From assembly GCA_017404265.1 (NCBI GenBank), contig JAFRCS010000006.1, positions 61,502 through 125,501 of the forward strand: DNA of 64,000 nucleotides. The letters are read 5' to 3'. Of the stretch, positions 43,204 through 52,915 are shown piece by piece. Position 1 is the first letter of the stretch. Each line of letters opens with the position of its first letter. The DNA is from Mogibacterium sp. (GTDB lineage Bacteria; Bacillota; Clostridia; Peptostreptococcales; Anaerovoracaceae). A program made the position numbers and the translations under genes. The notes beneath the pieces are model-generated. The model saw nothing but the letters and a program-made list of their open reading frames with translations. It searched no databases and was not told the DNA's origin.

Positions 43204-43990
43204 TTTTCTTTGCTCTCTTTCTTGCTCTCTCTCTGGCCAGGAATTCCTTTGTAAACTCCTGGTATGCCTTGGCTCCCTGAGCGTTAGGATCGTAGTCCTG
43301 GATGGCCTTGCCGTAGCTTGGAGCCTCGGCGAGCCTTACGTTGCGAGGGATTATCGTATCGTACATTGCCGGACCGAAGAAATTCCTTACATCCTGAACG
43401 ACCGCATGGGAAAGATTTGTCCTCCCGTCAAACATGCTCAAGATGACCCCGTCTATATAAAGACCCGGATTCAGTCTTTCCTTGACCTTCTCAATTGTGC
43501 TTATAAGCTGGCTCACTCCCTCAAGAGCGTAGAATTCGCACTGTATAGGGATCAGCACGCTGTTCACGGCTGTGAGCGAATTGATCGTGAGTATTCCAAG
43601 CGAAGGAGGGCAGTCGACAAGTATGAAGTCGTACTCGTCTCTGACTGAATCGATCACCCTCTTGAGTCTGCCCTCGCGGCCTTCAAGCTGCGCGAGTTCT
43701 ACCTCCGCTCCCGCAAGATCAACGCTTGCAGGTATGAGGAACAGGTTCTCCGTATATGTCGGCAGTACCGCTTTGTGCACGTCGAACTCGGTGTCTATGA
43801 GCGCGTCATAGAGCGTGGTCTTGAGAGCTCTTTTGCGGATGCCGATTCCGCTGGTAGTATTTCCCTGAGGATCGATGTCGACCATCAGAACCTTCTTTCC
43901 CCTGCGCGCCAGGCACGCAGCAAGATTGATGTTCGTAGTGGTTTTGCCGACACCGCCTTTCTGATTGAAAATAGCAATTGCCTTGCCCAT
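43196..43990 (-). CDS. parA: Chromosome partition ATPase ParA (Soj)
   Basis: The product has 264 residues. The deviant Walker A FNQKGGVGKTTTNINLA lies at 8-24, Walker A' DIDPQGN follows, and the Walker B-like LVDCPPSLG is present. No N-terminal helix-turn-helix, as in chromosomal Soj proteins. It works with ParB and parS to separate origins and, in some species, to control DnaA. AGGAGG precedes the ATG. The 310-base gap upstream, up to rsmG, holds the parS cluster from 44191; nothing is recognised in 43991-44190. Confidence 0.97.
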   Translation of the reverse strand: MGKAIAIFNQKGGVGKTTTNINLAACLARRGKKVLMVDIDPQGNTTSGIGIRKRALKTTLYDALIDTEFDVHKAVLPTYTENLFLIPASVDLAGAEVELAQLEGREGRLKRVIDSVRDEYDFILVDCPPSLGILTINSLTAVNSVLIPIQCEFYALEGVSQLISTIEKVKERLNPGLYIDGVILSMFDGRTNLSHAVVQDVRNFFGPAMYDTIIPRNVRLAEAPSYGKAIQDYDPNAQGAKAYQEFTKEFLARERARKRAKKNG

Positions 43991-44190
43991 TTATTTATTA
44001 CCTCCTGCGGGACATAGTTCCCGATTAAACACTTCCGTGTATTATACTTCAAGAGTGCGAAGTTTTTCTACTTTATATGGTGCTGTTTTTGTGAAGATTT
44101 GGGGATTTTGGTGGCCTTTAATAAATGCAATATGCAAATTGTGTCTCCGAAGCGAGACGACCACAATATGTAGATGTGAAAAAGTTCGAA

Positions 44191-44206
44191 TGTTTCGCGT
44201 GAAACA
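44191..44206. promoter_or_regulatory. parS site 1
   Basis: TGTTTCGCGTGAAACA, a perfect 16-base palindrome except for the central dyad, differs from the Bacillus consensus TGTTTCACGTGAAACA at one base. It is in the gap between parA and rsmG. Confidence 0.93.
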
Positions 44207-44234
44207 TTCGAGCGGCATTTCCTCTGGGAAAAAA

Positions 44235-44250
44235 TGTTTCTTGTGAAACA
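44235..44250. promoter_or_regulatory. parS site 2
   Basis: TGTTTCTTGTGAAACA, with two central changes from the consensus. It starts 44 bases after site 1. Confidence 0.88.
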
Positions 44251-44281
44251 TTACAGAAGCATTTCCTGCCGGATTCAAAAA

Positions 44282-44297
44282 TGTTTCTTGTGAAACA
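44282..44297. promoter_or_regulatory. parS site 3
   Basis: Identical to site 2 and 47 bases from it. It lies just before the rsmG stop codon, and its flank AAAATGTTTC is also repeated, so sites 2 and 3 may derive from a duplication. Confidence 0.88.
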
Positions 44298-44300
44298 TTT

Positions 44301-44945
44301 TTATCTGGATATGATCATCAGGACATGGCCGGATATATCTTCCGGCTCACTTGGGTAGGCCTCGACTCTGTCGAGCTTTCCTCCGAGCTTTCTGAGGGTT
44401 TTGTTTGCTCCCTCAAGCTCTTCGTTATAGTTCTCGCCTTTATAGGCTATGAAGCTGCCTCCTTTTCTGACGAAAGGCAGACACCATTTGGAAAGGGTAT
44501 CCAGATTGGCAACAGCCCTGGATACACAGAGGTCGAACGCTCCGCTGTATTCCGGCTTGCGGTTGATCTCTTCAGCTCTTGCGTGAATGGTCTTAAGATT
44601 AGAGATTCCCAAAGCCTCTGCGAATTCATCTATGACTCTGAGTCTTTTTAAAGTGGAGTCGAGAAGGGTGAACTCTTTATCCGGACTCACTATGGCAAGC
44701 AGGGCGCCCGGGAATCCCGCGCCCGTGCCGACATCTATTACGGTCTTTGCCGCTTTGTATTCAGGCAGATCACATATGGCGAGTGAATCCAAGACGTGCT
44801 TTACTATAGCCTCATCCCTGTCTCTGACAGCCGTCAGATTGATATGCTCGTTCCTTTCAAGGACCATGTCAAGATAGGAAATCAGTTTATTTGCAGTGCC
44901 TTCTCCGTATTTTTCTTTCAGTTCCTTTATTATGAGATCTGTCAT
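44301..44945 (-). CDS. rsmG: 16S rRNA m7G527 methyltransferase RsmG (GidB)
   Basis: The product has 214 residues. SAM-binding [16 protein letters not shown] and [14 protein letters not shown] motifs, an HARAEEI stretch and [14 protein letters not shown] are typical of RsmG. It methylates G527 of 16S rRNA. The start overlaps the mnmG stop by four bases (ATGA), so the two are coupled. Order mnmG-rsmG-parA-parB matches most Firmicutes. Confidence 0.97.
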   Translation of the reverse strand: MTDLIIKELKEKYGEGTANKLISYLDMVLERNEHINLTAVRDRDEAIVKHVLDSLAICDLPEYKAAKTVIDVGTGAGFPGALLAIVSPDKEFTLLDSTLKRLRVIDEFAEALGISNLKTIHARAEEINRKPEYSGAFDLCVSRAVANLDTLSKWCLPFVRKGGSFIAYKGENYNEELEGANKTLRKLGGKLDRVEAYPSEPEDISGHVLMIISR

Positions 44946-46879
44946 TTTGATCGCATTTCCTTTTCAAGATATACAAGAAGTACGTTTATGTCTGCCGGAG
45001 ATACTCCGGATATGCGGCTTGCCTGGCCGACTGTCATTGGCTTTATCATGGACAGCTTCTGCCTGGCCTCGAGTCTCAGCCCTCCTATTGAATTATAGTC
45101 GAGGTTTTCGCTCAGCTTCTTATCCTCAAGGCTTACCATCTTCTCAACTTCATTTATCTGCTTCTGGATGTAGCCGTCGTATTTGAGCATTACCTCAACT
45201 TCAGTCTTCTCGTTTTCTGTCAGTTCCGGTCTGGTCTCATCATCGATCTCGACGAGATCATCGTAGAAGATGGCAGGCCTTCTCAAAGCTTCTGCAAAAG
45301 TCTGATTTGCAATGTCTTCGCTTACTTCCGCCGACTCATGCCTGAGGAGGAATTCCCTGAAGCTTGCTATGTCTGTCCTCTTGCTTCTGAGTCTTTCGAT
45401 CTCGGAATCGACATGCTCTTTCTTCTGAAGATACCTCTGATATCTCTCCTCTGTTACCGTCCCGTATCTGTAGCCGATCTCCGTCAGTCTTCTGTCGGCA
45501 TTGTCCTGCCTCAGCAGAAGCCTGTACTCGGCTCTGGAAGTCATTATCCTGTACGGCTCATTTGTCCCCTTGGTGACGAGGTCATCGATGAGTACTCCTA
45601 TGTACGCCTGGTCGCGCCTGAGCACCAGCGGTTCTTTTCCCTTGAGCTTTGACGCGGCATTGATGCCCGCTATCAGTCCCTGTGCCGCGGCCTCCTCGTA
45701 GCCCGAGCTTCCATTGAACTGGCCTGCGCAGAACAGACCTTCAACTATCTTGCTTTCAAGGCTCGGCTTAAGAGCGAGAGGATCGGCGCAATCGTACTCG
45801 ATTGCATAGGCCGGGCTTAGAATTTCAGCGTGTTCAAGCCCCGGAATGGTAGCATAAAAAGCATGCTGTACGTCCTCCGGAAGGCTCGAACTCATGCCCT
45901 GAATATACATAAGATCCGTGTCCGTTCCCTCCGGCTCGACGAATAGCTGGTGTCTTTTTCTGTCTTTAAATCGCGAAACCTTGTCCTCGATTGACGGACA
46001 GTATCTTGGCCCCACTCCAACTATGTTTCCGGAGTACATTGCCGATTTTTCTATGTTATCAAGAATGATCTTGTGTGTTATCTCGTTTGTATATGAAAGC
46101 CAGCAGCTTATCTGATCGATATCAAAGGTCTTGTCCTCATTCATGAAACTGAACGGCACTATCTTCTCATCGCCAAGCTGCTCTTTCATCGCATCGTAGT
46201 TCAAAGTATCCTTGTGCATGCGCGCAGGAGTCCCTGTCTTGAACCTGCGGATCGGAAAACCAAGCTCCTTGAGATTCTCTCCCAGTTTGGTCGCCGGCCT
46301 GAGTCCTGCAGGTCCGGAGACTTTGACGTAGTCCCCTATGAAGATCTTTCCTGCAAGGAATGTTCCGGTGCAGATAACAGCGGCGTCGCATGTATACCCG
46401 CTGCCGTCCGAAGTCCTGACGCCCTTGATTTTACGGGCACTGTCATCACTGCCTTTTGCATTTTTGTCAAAGTTATCCACAAGCAGCTTTGTCACTTCGT
46501 CCTCTATCAGATCGAGGTTTTCCTGCTCCCTGATGGTAGTCAGCATGGCCTGATGATACTTCTCTTTGTCCGCCTGAGCCCTCAGAGAATGGACAGCCGG
46601 CCCCTTGGAAGTGTTAAGCATCTTGGACTGGATAAAGGTCTTGTCTATGTTGAGCCCCATCTCTCCGCCAAGGGCGTCCACCTCACGCACCAGATGTCCC
46701 TTGCCCGTTCCTCCTATGGACGGATTGCATGGCATCATGGCGACTGAGTCGATGTCTGTGCAGAACATCGCGGTCTTCATTCCAAGGCGCGCGCAAACAA
46801 GACCGGCCTCGCATCCCGCGTGACCGGCTCCGATGACTATGACATCATATGCATTTGTATTTCTGTTATTGTCTGCTAT
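44942..46879 (-). CDS. mnmG: tRNA uridine-5-carboxymethylaminomethyl modification enzyme MnmG (GidA)
   Basis: About 645 residues. The FAD Rossmann motif [15 protein letters not shown] is right at the start, with [32 protein letters not shown] and [16 protein letters not shown] further on, and the C-terminal MnmE-binding helical domain. It works with MnmE to modify U34 of tRNAs. Start: no ATG, GTG or TTG lies in frame between the preceding gene's stop (46899) and the conserved N-terminus. ATA at 46879 follows GAGGGAG at four bases and is my choice; CTG near 46894 is an alternative. The long frame to 46999 would overlap the lipoprotein gene by 100 bases and adds a non-conserved tail. Confidence 0.93.
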   Translation of the reverse strand: MADNNRNTNAYDVIVIGAGHAGCEAGLVCARLGMKTAMFCTDIDSVAMMPCNPSIGGTGKGHLVREVDALGGEMGLNIDKTFIQSKMLNTSKGPAVHSLRAQADKEKYHQAMLTTIREQENLDLIEDEVTKLLVDNFDKNAKGSDDSARKIKGVRTSDGSGYTCDAAVICTGTFLAGKIFIGDYVKVSGPAGLRPATKLGENLKELGFPIRRFKTGTPARMHKDTLNYDAMKEQLGDEKIVPFSFMNEDKTFDIDQISCWLSYTNEITHKIILDNIEKSAMYSGNIVGVGPRYCPSIEDKVSRFKDRKRHQLFVEPEGTDTDLMYIQGMSSSLPEDVQHAFYATIPGLEHAEILSPAYAIEYDCADPLALKPSLESKIVEGLFCAGQFNGSSGYEEAAAQGLIAGINAASKLKGKEPLVLRRDQAYIGVLIDDLVTKGTNEPYRIMTSRAEYRLLLRQDNADRRLTEIGYRYGTVTEERYQRYLQKKEHVDSEIERLRSKRTDIASFREFLLRHESAEVSEDIANQTFAEALRRPAIFYDDLVEIDDETRPELTENEKTEVEVMLKYDGYIQKQINEVEKMVSLEDKKLSENLDYNSIGGLRLEARQKLSMIKPMTVGQASRISGVSPADINVLLVYLEKEMRSK

Positions 46880-46898
46880 GGCTCTCCCTCGCAGTGAA

Positions 46899-47684
46899 TT
46901 ATTCGCTGAATGTAACGCTGATATGCATCTCCGGCTCAAGCTCCGGATAGTATTGGCCAACGTTGGTCCACTTCGTTGTTTTGCTCTCGCCCGGAGCAAG
47001 GCTCAGGGCCTCTCCGCTCTCATCCATCAGTTCGGACGCTCCGACGATGCTTCCGGCGGCGTCTCTGTACAGGCATATTATCCTGACCCAGGCCTGACCG
47101 TACTTAGTATCAGACATCTGGTTGCCGCTGCCCGGCTTATAGTCGATATTGCCTTTGTTCTCCAGAGTTATATCGTAGTCTGCTGTGAGAAGTCCGCTTT
47201 CGTCGGTATATTCTTCACCTTTCTCAATGCCGGTGATCTCGATCCCCGCAGACCCCTTGATCTTTGCCTTAGAGACCTCTGTAACATTCCATCTCATAGA
47301 TGCCGGTATGTCCTGATAAACGCCGTAGATGGTGGACCCTTCTCCAAAAGGAACCGTGCTTTCAAACCAGACTCCCTGATCTCCGGGAGCCATCGTGCCA
47401 AAGAACGGCATCAGGCATATAGTGCCCTCAGCATCGCTCATAGATGGGATGGCGTTACCGTCTTTATCAAGGGCAATACCTTCCATGTCGATTTCGCGGG
47501 CTGTTGCGGTGCCGTTGTTCTGCGCTATTACTACAGCCGTGTAGTCGCCGGTATCCTTATCGATGATAAGGGCATCCTCAACGACCTCGATATCCTCCGT
47601 TGTAACGCTGCCTCCGCATGAAGGCAGGAGCGCCAGTGTGATCACAAGGATCAGTATTATAGATAGTGTTTTTCTTTTATTCAT
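46899..47684 (-). CDS. Lipoprotein of unknown function between mnmE and mnmG
   Basis: The product has 261 residues. The lipoprotein signal is clear: KRK, hydrophobic [14 protein letters not shown], lipobox LPSC. The mature part is acidic and looks like beta-sandwich: [11 protein letters not shown], an [16 protein letters not shown] stretch and, near the end, [16 protein letters not shown], resembling FxLYD/DUF-type extracellular domains. No catalytic residues are recognised. It is inserted in the normally adjacent mnmE-mnmG pair, 33 bases after mnmE and 19 before the presumed mnmG start, so it is likely expressed with them. Confidence 0.82.
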   Translation of the reverse strand: MNKRKTLSIILILVITLALLPSCGGSVTTEDIEVVEDALIIDKDTGDYTAVVIAQNNGTATAREIDMEGIALDKDGNAIPSMSDAEGTICLMPFFGTMAPGDQGVWFESTVPFGEGSTIYGVYQDIPASMRWNVTEVSKAKIKGSAGIEITGIEKGEEYTDESGLLTADYDITLENKGNIDYKPGSGNQMSDTKYGQAWVRIICLYRDAAGSIVGASELMDESGEALSLAPGESKTTKWTNVGQYYPELEPEMHISVTFSE

Positions 47685-47717
47685 TTTCTTTTGTCTGTTG
47701 TATGTCAGAGGCAGAAC

Positions 47718-49127
47718 TTACTTTCCCAGACAGAATTTGCTGAACACTGTATCGAGTATCTCTTCTCCGACTTCCTCGCCGATGATCTTTCCGAGCGCTT
47801 CATATGCGTAGTGTGCCGAAAGCTCCGCGACTTCAACCGGTTCGCCGTTTTTCAGCAGGCTTATGGCCTCGTCGATCTCCCTTGCAGCCCTCCTGAGCAT
47901 CTGCACATGTCTTTCGTTTGTGATGATATTGGACTCATGGACGTTGATATTGCCAAGGTCCAGCATCTCGCCGATAACCTCGGAGATCTTCTCCGCAGCT
48001 TCGATCGCGCTCTTGCCGACCAGAGACGTCGAAATGATCCTGACTCCCGGCAGTTTCTCATGCACTTCTTCCTCGGTGATCTCTCGTCCAAGGTCCTGCT
48101 TGTTGACTACAACCAGCATATTATCTGTGTTCATCTTCTCTATGAACTCAAGCACTTTCTCATCCTCTTCATCGAGATCCTGGCTTCCGTCAAGCACGAG
48201 TATGAGTATGTCAGCACCCGCTATAGCCTTTGTGGTCCTTTCGATGCCGATCTTCTCGACCTTGTCATCGGATTCGCGAAGGCCCGCGGTATCGATAAGC
48301 ACGATAGGAACGCCTCCCAGTGAAGCACTTTCTTCGACCGTGTCGCGTGTCGTTCCCGGTACGTCGGTCACTATTACACGGCCCTCGCCCAGGATCGCGT
48401 TCATGAGAGAGCTCTTTCCCGCGTTTGGCTTGCCGACTATGACTGCCCTTACTCCTTCACGCGCTATCCTTCCTATGGAAACGGTATCCAGGAGTTTTTC
48501 GACATCATCATCTACCCACCTGAGGTCATTGATGATGTGGCTGTAGGCATTTTCTTCATCGCCGTAGTCCTCATCCGGATAGTCGATATCCACGGCCATC
48601 TCGGCCAGTACGTCAAGAAGAGTTTCTCTGATCTCCCTTATGGTGTCACCCAGCCTTCCGGCGCGCTGTTCCTCAGCTATCTCCAGAGACAGGTCCGTTT
48701 TTGCCTTGATGATGTCTATGACGGCTTCTGCCTGCGAGAGATCCATTTTGCCGTTCAGGAACGCCAGCTTTGTGAACTCGCCCGGATCGGCCATGCGCAC
48801 GTTGGCAAGTCCTGAGTCCAGTACTGAAGACAGTATGGCCTTCAGAGACACGTTGCTGCCGTGTCCCTGTATCTCAAGCATGTCTTCGCCTGTATATGAG
48901 GCCGGTCCTTTCATAAAGAGAAAGACAGCTTCGTCTATTATCTCCGCCTTGGGGTCAGAATTGTCCCTTACGACCTTGCCCGTATACGCGTGGCGCGGTT
49001 CTATCTCTTCCGGGCAGCCAAGCATAAGGCGCCTCATCAGCGCCTCGCTCTCAGGTCCGCTTACCCTCACTATTCCGATACCGCCTTCTCCAGGCGCTGT
49101 TGATATCGCTGCAATTGTATCAGCCAT
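47718..49127 (-). CDS. mnmE: tRNA modification GTPase MnmE (TrmE)
   Basis: The product has 469 residues. The N-terminal tetrahydrofolate-binding domain (DTIAAISTAPGEGGIGIVRVSG) is followed by a helical domain split by the G domain: GKPNAGKSSLMNAI (G1), GTTRDTVEE (G2), DTAGLRESDD (G3) and NKQDLG (G4). The C-terminus is FCLGK, the formyl-THF-binding Cys motif. It partners with MnmG at tRNA U34. It begins a minus-strand run mnmE-lipoprotein-mnmG-rsmG. GGGGAAC precedes the ATG. Confidence 0.98.
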   Translation of the reverse strand: MADTIAAISTAPGEGGIGIVRVSGPESEALMRRLMLGCPEEIEPRHAYTGKVVRDNSDPKAEIIDEAVFLFMKGPASYTGEDMLEIQGHGSNVSLKAILSSVLDSGLANVRMADPGEFTKLAFLNGKMDLSQAEAVIDIIKAKTDLSLEIAEEQRAGRLGDTIREIRETLLDVLAEMAVDIDYPDEDYGDEENAYSHIINDLRWVDDDVEKLLDTVSIGRIAREGVRAVIVGKPNAGKSSLMNAILGEGRVIVTDVPGTTRDTVEESASLGGVPIVLIDTAGLRESDDKVEKIGIERTTKAIAGADILILVLDGSQDLDEEDEKVLEFIEKMNTDNMLVVVNKQDLGREITEEEVHEKLPGVRIISTSLVGKSAIEAAEKISEVIGEMLDLGNINVHESNIITNERHVQMLRRAAREIDEAISLLKNGEPVEVAELSAHYAYEALGKIIGEEVGEEILDTVFSKFCLGK

Positions 49128-49176
49128 GATGGATGTTCCCCTTTCTTTGATACGCCTTGTATTCTACCACACGCGC

Positions 49177-49208
49177 ATAAAAAGAGCCATCCGGCAAATG
49201 CCGGACGG
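49177..49208 (-). terminator. Intrinsic terminator of the deo gene run
   Basis: On the minus strand GCCGTCCGGC pairs with GCCGGATGGC (49185-49208), followed by TCTTTTTAT. It lies 20 bases after the deoB stop. Confidence 0.92.
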
Positions 49209-49227
49209 CCCTGTGTCGGATTGTCCT

Positions 49228-50391
49228 TTACAATATCTCGCTCAGGAACGATTCTCCGTCGCCGCGGTAATCAATACCGAAATATTCAGCAATGGTAGCT
49301 GCCTGATCGGCAAACGTGTCACGCGTTCCGAGATCGACGCCCTTCTTGAGAGACGGTCCCCATACGAGGCACATGACGTCCTCACGCGTATGGTCGGTGC
49401 CCTTGTAGCCCGGATCGCAGCCGTGGTCGGCCGTGACCATCAGGATGTCCTCAGGACCCATCTTCTCCATCAGCTCGCCCAGCTGTCTGTCAGCGGTATT
49501 CAGAGCCTTGGTGTAGCCCGGGATATCTCTTCTGTGGCCGTAAATCATGTCGGTATCTACCAGATTAACATAGCAGACTCCTTCAAAGTCCGCGTCCGCC
49601 AGATCGATAGTCCTTACCATGTTGGCCTCGTTGCCCTTGTTGGAATAGCTGAACATGACGCTCTTGCCGGCAAAGATATCGTAGATCTTGCCTACGCCTA
49701 TGACCATGAAGCCTTTTTCCTTGAGCGCGTCGAGAACTGTCTCACGAGGCGGCTGCAGGCTGTAGTCGTGGCGCCTGACTGTTCTCTGGAAAGGCCACTC
49801 GCCTTCGAACGGCCTCGCGATGATGCGGCCTACGCCGTGCTCGCCCTGCATGATCTCTCTGGCCTTGTGGCAGATATCGTAAAGCTCCTCGATAGGAACG
49901 ACGTCCTCATGAGCCGCTATCTGCATCACGCTGTCAGCGCTCGTATAAACGATCAGATCGCCTGTCTCGACATGATGCTTTCCGTAGTCCCTGATAACGT
50001 CAGTCCCTGAATATGTCTTGTTGCAGACTATGTTTCTGCCGGTAGCCTTGGACAGCTTGTCGAGGATCTCCTGCGGGAAGCCTTCATAGTATGTAGGAAG
50101 CGGCTTTGGCGAAACCATGCCTGCCATCTCCCAGTGGCCTACTGTCGTGTCCTTGCCGCGGGACTTCTCGTGCATGCGGCAGAAGCAGCCGTCGATATCT
50201 TCTTTAGGATCATAGAACGAAGTGTCCTTGATGTTCCTGATACCCAGCTTCTCCATGACAGGCACATTCATCTCACCGCTCTTGTAGCAGCTGCCGAAAG
50301 TATCGGCTCCGGCATCGCCAAAGTCGGCCGCGTCAGGAGCGCCGCCGATGCCCGCGCTGTCGAGCACTATCCAGAATACTCTCTTGCCCAT
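49228..50391 (-). CDS. deoB: Phosphopentomutase
   Basis: The product has 387 residues. Alkaline-phosphatase superfamily metal sites are visible: VLDSAGIGGAPDA (Asp), GDAGADTFG, VGHWEMAG, and DHGCDP with the later THTRE-like DHTREDVMCLVWG. It interconverts ribose- or deoxyribose-1-phosphate and the 5-phosphates with Mn. It links Udp (next gene upstream, one-base overlap) to DeoC. Length is normal for the family. Confidence 0.97.
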   Translation of the reverse strand: MGKRVFWIVLDSAGIGGAPDAADFGDAGADTFGSCYKSGEMNVPVMEKLGIRNIKDTSFYDPKEDIDGCFCRMHEKSRGKDTTVGHWEMAGMVSPKPLPTYYEGFPQEILDKLSKATGRNIVCNKTYSGTDVIRDYGKHHVETGDLIVYTSADSVMQIAAHEDVVPIEELYDICHKAREIMQGEHGVGRIIARPFEGEWPFQRTVRRHDYSLQPPRETVLDALKEKGFMVIGVGKIYDIFAGKSVMFSYSNKGNEANMVRTIDLADADFEGVCYVNLVDTDMIYGHRRDIPGYTKALNTADRQLGELMEKMGPEDILMVTADHGCDPGYKGTDHTREDVMCLVWGPSLKKGVDLGTRDTFADQAATIAEYFGIDYRGDGESFLSEIL

Positions 50392-51182
50392 TATTCTTTT
50401 CCTTCCTTGTTTTTATCTTCGGCTATCATCATGCGGATCGCCTCGACGGCAACGCGGATAGCCAGGTCGGTGTCATGCTCCTGCGGATTAGGCAGACCCA
50501 CCTTCTCTCTTTCCTGATTCGCCACGACCAGGAATACCGATCCGACTCTCAGCCTGCGGTAAGCGCCGACGATGAAGAGGGTCGCCGATTCCATCTCGGA
50601 AGCCTTGCATCCCATGCGCAGCCATGCGTCCCATTTCTCCAGCAGCTCGTGGCTGTTAGGAAGAGCCTCCGGCATGTGCTGTCCGTAGAAAGCGTCCTTG
50701 CACTGAACGACACCTGTGTGATACGGAGCGCCCAGCTTCTTTGCCGCGTTGACAAGTGAAGCCGAAACGGTCACGTCGGATACAGCCGGATATTCTATTG
50801 GGCAGTACTCTTTCGATGTGCCGTCCATGCGGACCGCGCCTGTCGCGACTACGACATCTCCGCCCTTAACATCGAGATCCATGCCTCCGCATGTGCCGAC
50901 TCTGATGAAGGTCTTGCCGCCTACATTGGCGACTTCCTCGAGCGCGATGGAAGCAGATGGGCCGCCTACACCGGTACTTGTGCAGCTGACCTTGACGCCA
51001 TCCAGATAACCTGTATACGTAACGTACTCACGGCTGTCAGCTACTTTTTCGGCGTTATCGAAATATGCGGCGATCTTAGGTACTCTGTGAGGATCGCCCG
51101 GGAGAATGACGTACTCGCCGACGTCTCCAGGCCTCAGACCTACGTGATACTGATAGCCTGCGCCTTCTGTATAATCTACCAT
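50391..51182 (-). CDS. udp: Uridine phosphorylase (nucleoside phosphorylase NP-I family)
   Basis: The product has 263 residues. [14 protein letters not shown] holds the phosphate-binding Gly and Arg region. [16 protein letters not shown] and RVGTCGG follow, with SEMESATLF for the ribose/base site. The family releases ribose- or deoxyribose-1-phosphate from nucleosides. The full pattern fits uridine phosphorylase better than DeoD. AAGGGGAAAG precedes the ATG. A possible operator lies at 51216-51239. Confidence 0.9.
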   Translation of the reverse strand: MVDYTEGAGYQYHVGLRPGDVGEYVILPGDPHRVPKIAAYFDNAEKVADSREYVTYTGYLDGVKVSCTSTGVGGPSASIALEEVANVGGKTFIRVGTCGGMDLDVKGGDVVVATGAVRMDGTSKEYCPIEYPAVSDVTVSASLVNAAKKLGAPYHTGVVQCKDAFYGQHMPEALPNSHELLEKWDAWLRMGCKASEMESATLFIVGAYRRLRVGSVFLVVANQEREKVGLPNPQEHDTDLAIRVAVEAIRMMIAEDKNKEGKE

Positions 51183-51215
51183 TTTCTTTCCCCTTTTCTT
51201 GAATTAATATAAGAA

Positions 51216-51239
51216 TATTACAGGAATTGTAAAAATATT
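51216..51239. promoter_or_regulatory. Dyad symmetry before udp, possible operator
   Basis: TTACAGGAATTGTAA (51218-51232) is a dyad of TTACA and TGTAA, inside a looser AATATT...AATATT pair. It fills much of the 67-base udp-deoC gap. It could be the site of a nucleoside repressor, but no regulator gene is in this cluster. Confidence 0.3.
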
Positions 51240-51249
51240 TTGATTGTGC

Positions 51250-51906
51250 CTATTTTTCGAGGGCTTTCGCGGCCTTTACTACACGGCTCGTGCCAAGACG
51301 CTTAGCTCCGATCTCAAGGAACTTGGCAGCGTCCTCAAGTCCGCTGATACCGCCGGACGCTTTGACCTTTACGCCCTCACCGACGTTCTTTACCATAAGT
51401 TCAACGTCCTCAAAGGTCGCTCCGCCTCCGCCGAATCCGGTCGAAGTCTTGATGAAGTCAGCTCCCGCAAATGTAACGATCTCGCAGAGCTTAACCTTCT
51501 CTTCGTCTGTCAGCATGCAGGTTTCGATGATGACCTTTAAAATGTTATCGCCGCAGATCTCCTTGAGAGTGCGGATCTCGTTCTCGATGTCATCCCATCT
51601 CTTGTCCTTGACCCAGCCGATGTTGATGACCATGTCGATCTCGTCGGCTCCGTTGTCGAGAGCGTCACTGGTCTCAAAGGCCTTTACCGCTGTCGTGTTA
51701 TATCCGTTAGGGAAACCGATGACCGTGCAGATCTTGAGGTTGTTTCCGGCATAGTCCTTGGCCTGCGCTACATATCCCGGCGGGATGCAGACACTGGCCG
51801 TCTCGTACTTGATGCCGTCGTCGATGATCGCCTTGATGTCTTCCCATGTAGCCGTCTGGGCCAGCAGGGTGTGGTCGCAGTATTTCAGAATTTCTTTTGT
51901 ATCCAT
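51250..51906 (-). CDS. deoC: Deoxyribose-phosphate aldolase
   Basis: The product has 218 residues. Class I aldolase TIM barrel: opening [42 protein letters not shown] and the Schiff-base region [14 protein letters not shown], then VKASGGIS with the second Lys. It splits deoxyribose-5-phosphate into acetaldehyde and glyceraldehyde-3-phosphate. AAAGGAG precedes the ATG. It is between the ABC permeases and udp. Confidence 0.97.
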   Translation of the reverse strand: MDTKEILKYCDHTLLAQTATWEDIKAIIDDGIKYETASVCIPPGYVAQAKDYAGNNLKICTVIGFPNGYNTTAVKAFETSDALDNGADEIDMVINIGWVKDKRWDDIENEIRTLKEICGDNILKVIIETCMLTDEEKVKLCEIVTFAGADFIKTSTGFGGGGATFEDVELMVKNVGEGVKVKASGGISGLEDAAKFLEIGAKRLGTSRVVKAAKALEK

Positions 51907-51926
51907 TACTTGACTCCTTTATTGGA

Positions 51927-51955
51927 AAAGGCGGAAGCAAACTGCCCCCGCCTTT
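51927..51955 (-). terminator. Weak terminator or attenuator between the nucleoside permease and deoC
   Basis: On the minus strand AAAGGCGG pairs with CCGCCTTT around a 13-base loop, followed by TTCC. The short T-run suggests partial termination, so some transcripts from the importer genes may continue into deoC. Confidence 0.5.
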
Positions 51956-51973
51956 ATCACCTGATGATAGTTA

Positions 51974-52915
51974 TTATCTCTGTCCCTTGTCGTAAGGAAT
52001 ACCTTCCGCCTTAGGCGCTCTGGAGTTCTTGGATGTGAACGCAAGAACGATGATCGAGATTATGTAAGGCAGCATGTTGTATACCGTGCTCGGAAGGTTC
52101 ATCGCCTTGAGGAACGGGATACCTGTGTATACGTTCGACAGCGCGCGGAAGAGTCCGAAGAGCAGTGCCGCGAGAGCGATGTTGGTCGGTTTCCACTGAC
52201 CGAAGATCATTACGGCCAGAGCCAAGAAACCGAAGCCCGCGACGCCCATTTCGAATTTCCACTCGGATACGCCGGCCGTGATGTACACGATACCGCCGAG
52301 TCCGCCGAGGAATCCGGAGATGAGGACGCCCGCCCAGCGCATCTTGTATACGTTGATACCTACGGAGTCAGCAGCCTGAGGGTTCTCGCCGCAGGCCATG
52401 AGCCTGAGACCGAATTTGGTCTTGTAGAGCAGGAACCACGAAAGTACCAGCATGACTACCGCCATTACCATGAACCAGTTGAATTCGAAGCCTCCGAAGT
52501 ATTTCAGGAAAGCTTTCTTCTCCTGGATGTACTGGATCGAGCTGGATACGTTGTCAGGGTTGATCGATGTGTTCATCGCCTTTACGAATACCGTAGCGGC
52601 AGCCGTAGCCAGCAGGTTCATCGCCGTACCGATCAGCGTCTGGTCAGCCTTGAAGTTGATGCAGGCGACGCCCAGCAGGCAGGAGTAGATCATTCCCACA
52701 AGGATCGCGAAAAGCGTGGTCGCAAGCACGATGACTATCTTTGAAGTCCCGGAAGGGAGCAGGAACATCGTTACGGCTCCGCCTAAAGCTCCCATTACCA
52801 TGATACCTTCAAGACCCAGGTTGATAACGCCCGAGTGTTCCGAGAAGCATCCGCCAAGTGCCACGAGGCAAAGTACCGAGGCGAATATGATAGTGTATTG
52901 CAGTAACAGTACCAT
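51974..52915 (-). CDS. Nucleoside ABC importer permease 2 (NupC/YufQ type)
   Basis: The product has 313 residues and about nine to ten membrane segments. CFSEHSGVINLGLEGIMVMGALGGAV and GVNPQAADSVGIN-like segments (GENPQAADSVGINVYKMRW) mark the branched-chain/ribose-type permease family, in its BMP-linked nucleoside branch. It forms a channel with the 384-residue permease. Start and upstream stop overlap (TAATG). The Ala/Lys-rich C-terminus is cytoplasmic. Confidence 0.93.
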   Translation of the reverse strand: MVLLLQYTIIFASVLCLVALGGCFSEHSGVINLGLEGIMVMGALGGAVTMFLLPSGTSKIVIVLATTLFAILVGMIYSCLLGVACINFKADQTLIGTAMNLLATAAATVFVKAMNTSINPDNVSSSIQYIQEKKAFLKYFGGFEFNWFMVMAVVMLVLSWFLLYKTKFGLRLMACGENPQAADSVGINVYKMRWAGVLISGFLGGLGGIVYITAGVSEWKFEMGVAGFGFLALAVMIFGQWKPTNIALAALLFGLFRALSNVYTGIPFLKAMNLPSTVYNMLPYIISIIVLAFTSKNSRAPKAEGIPYDKGQR

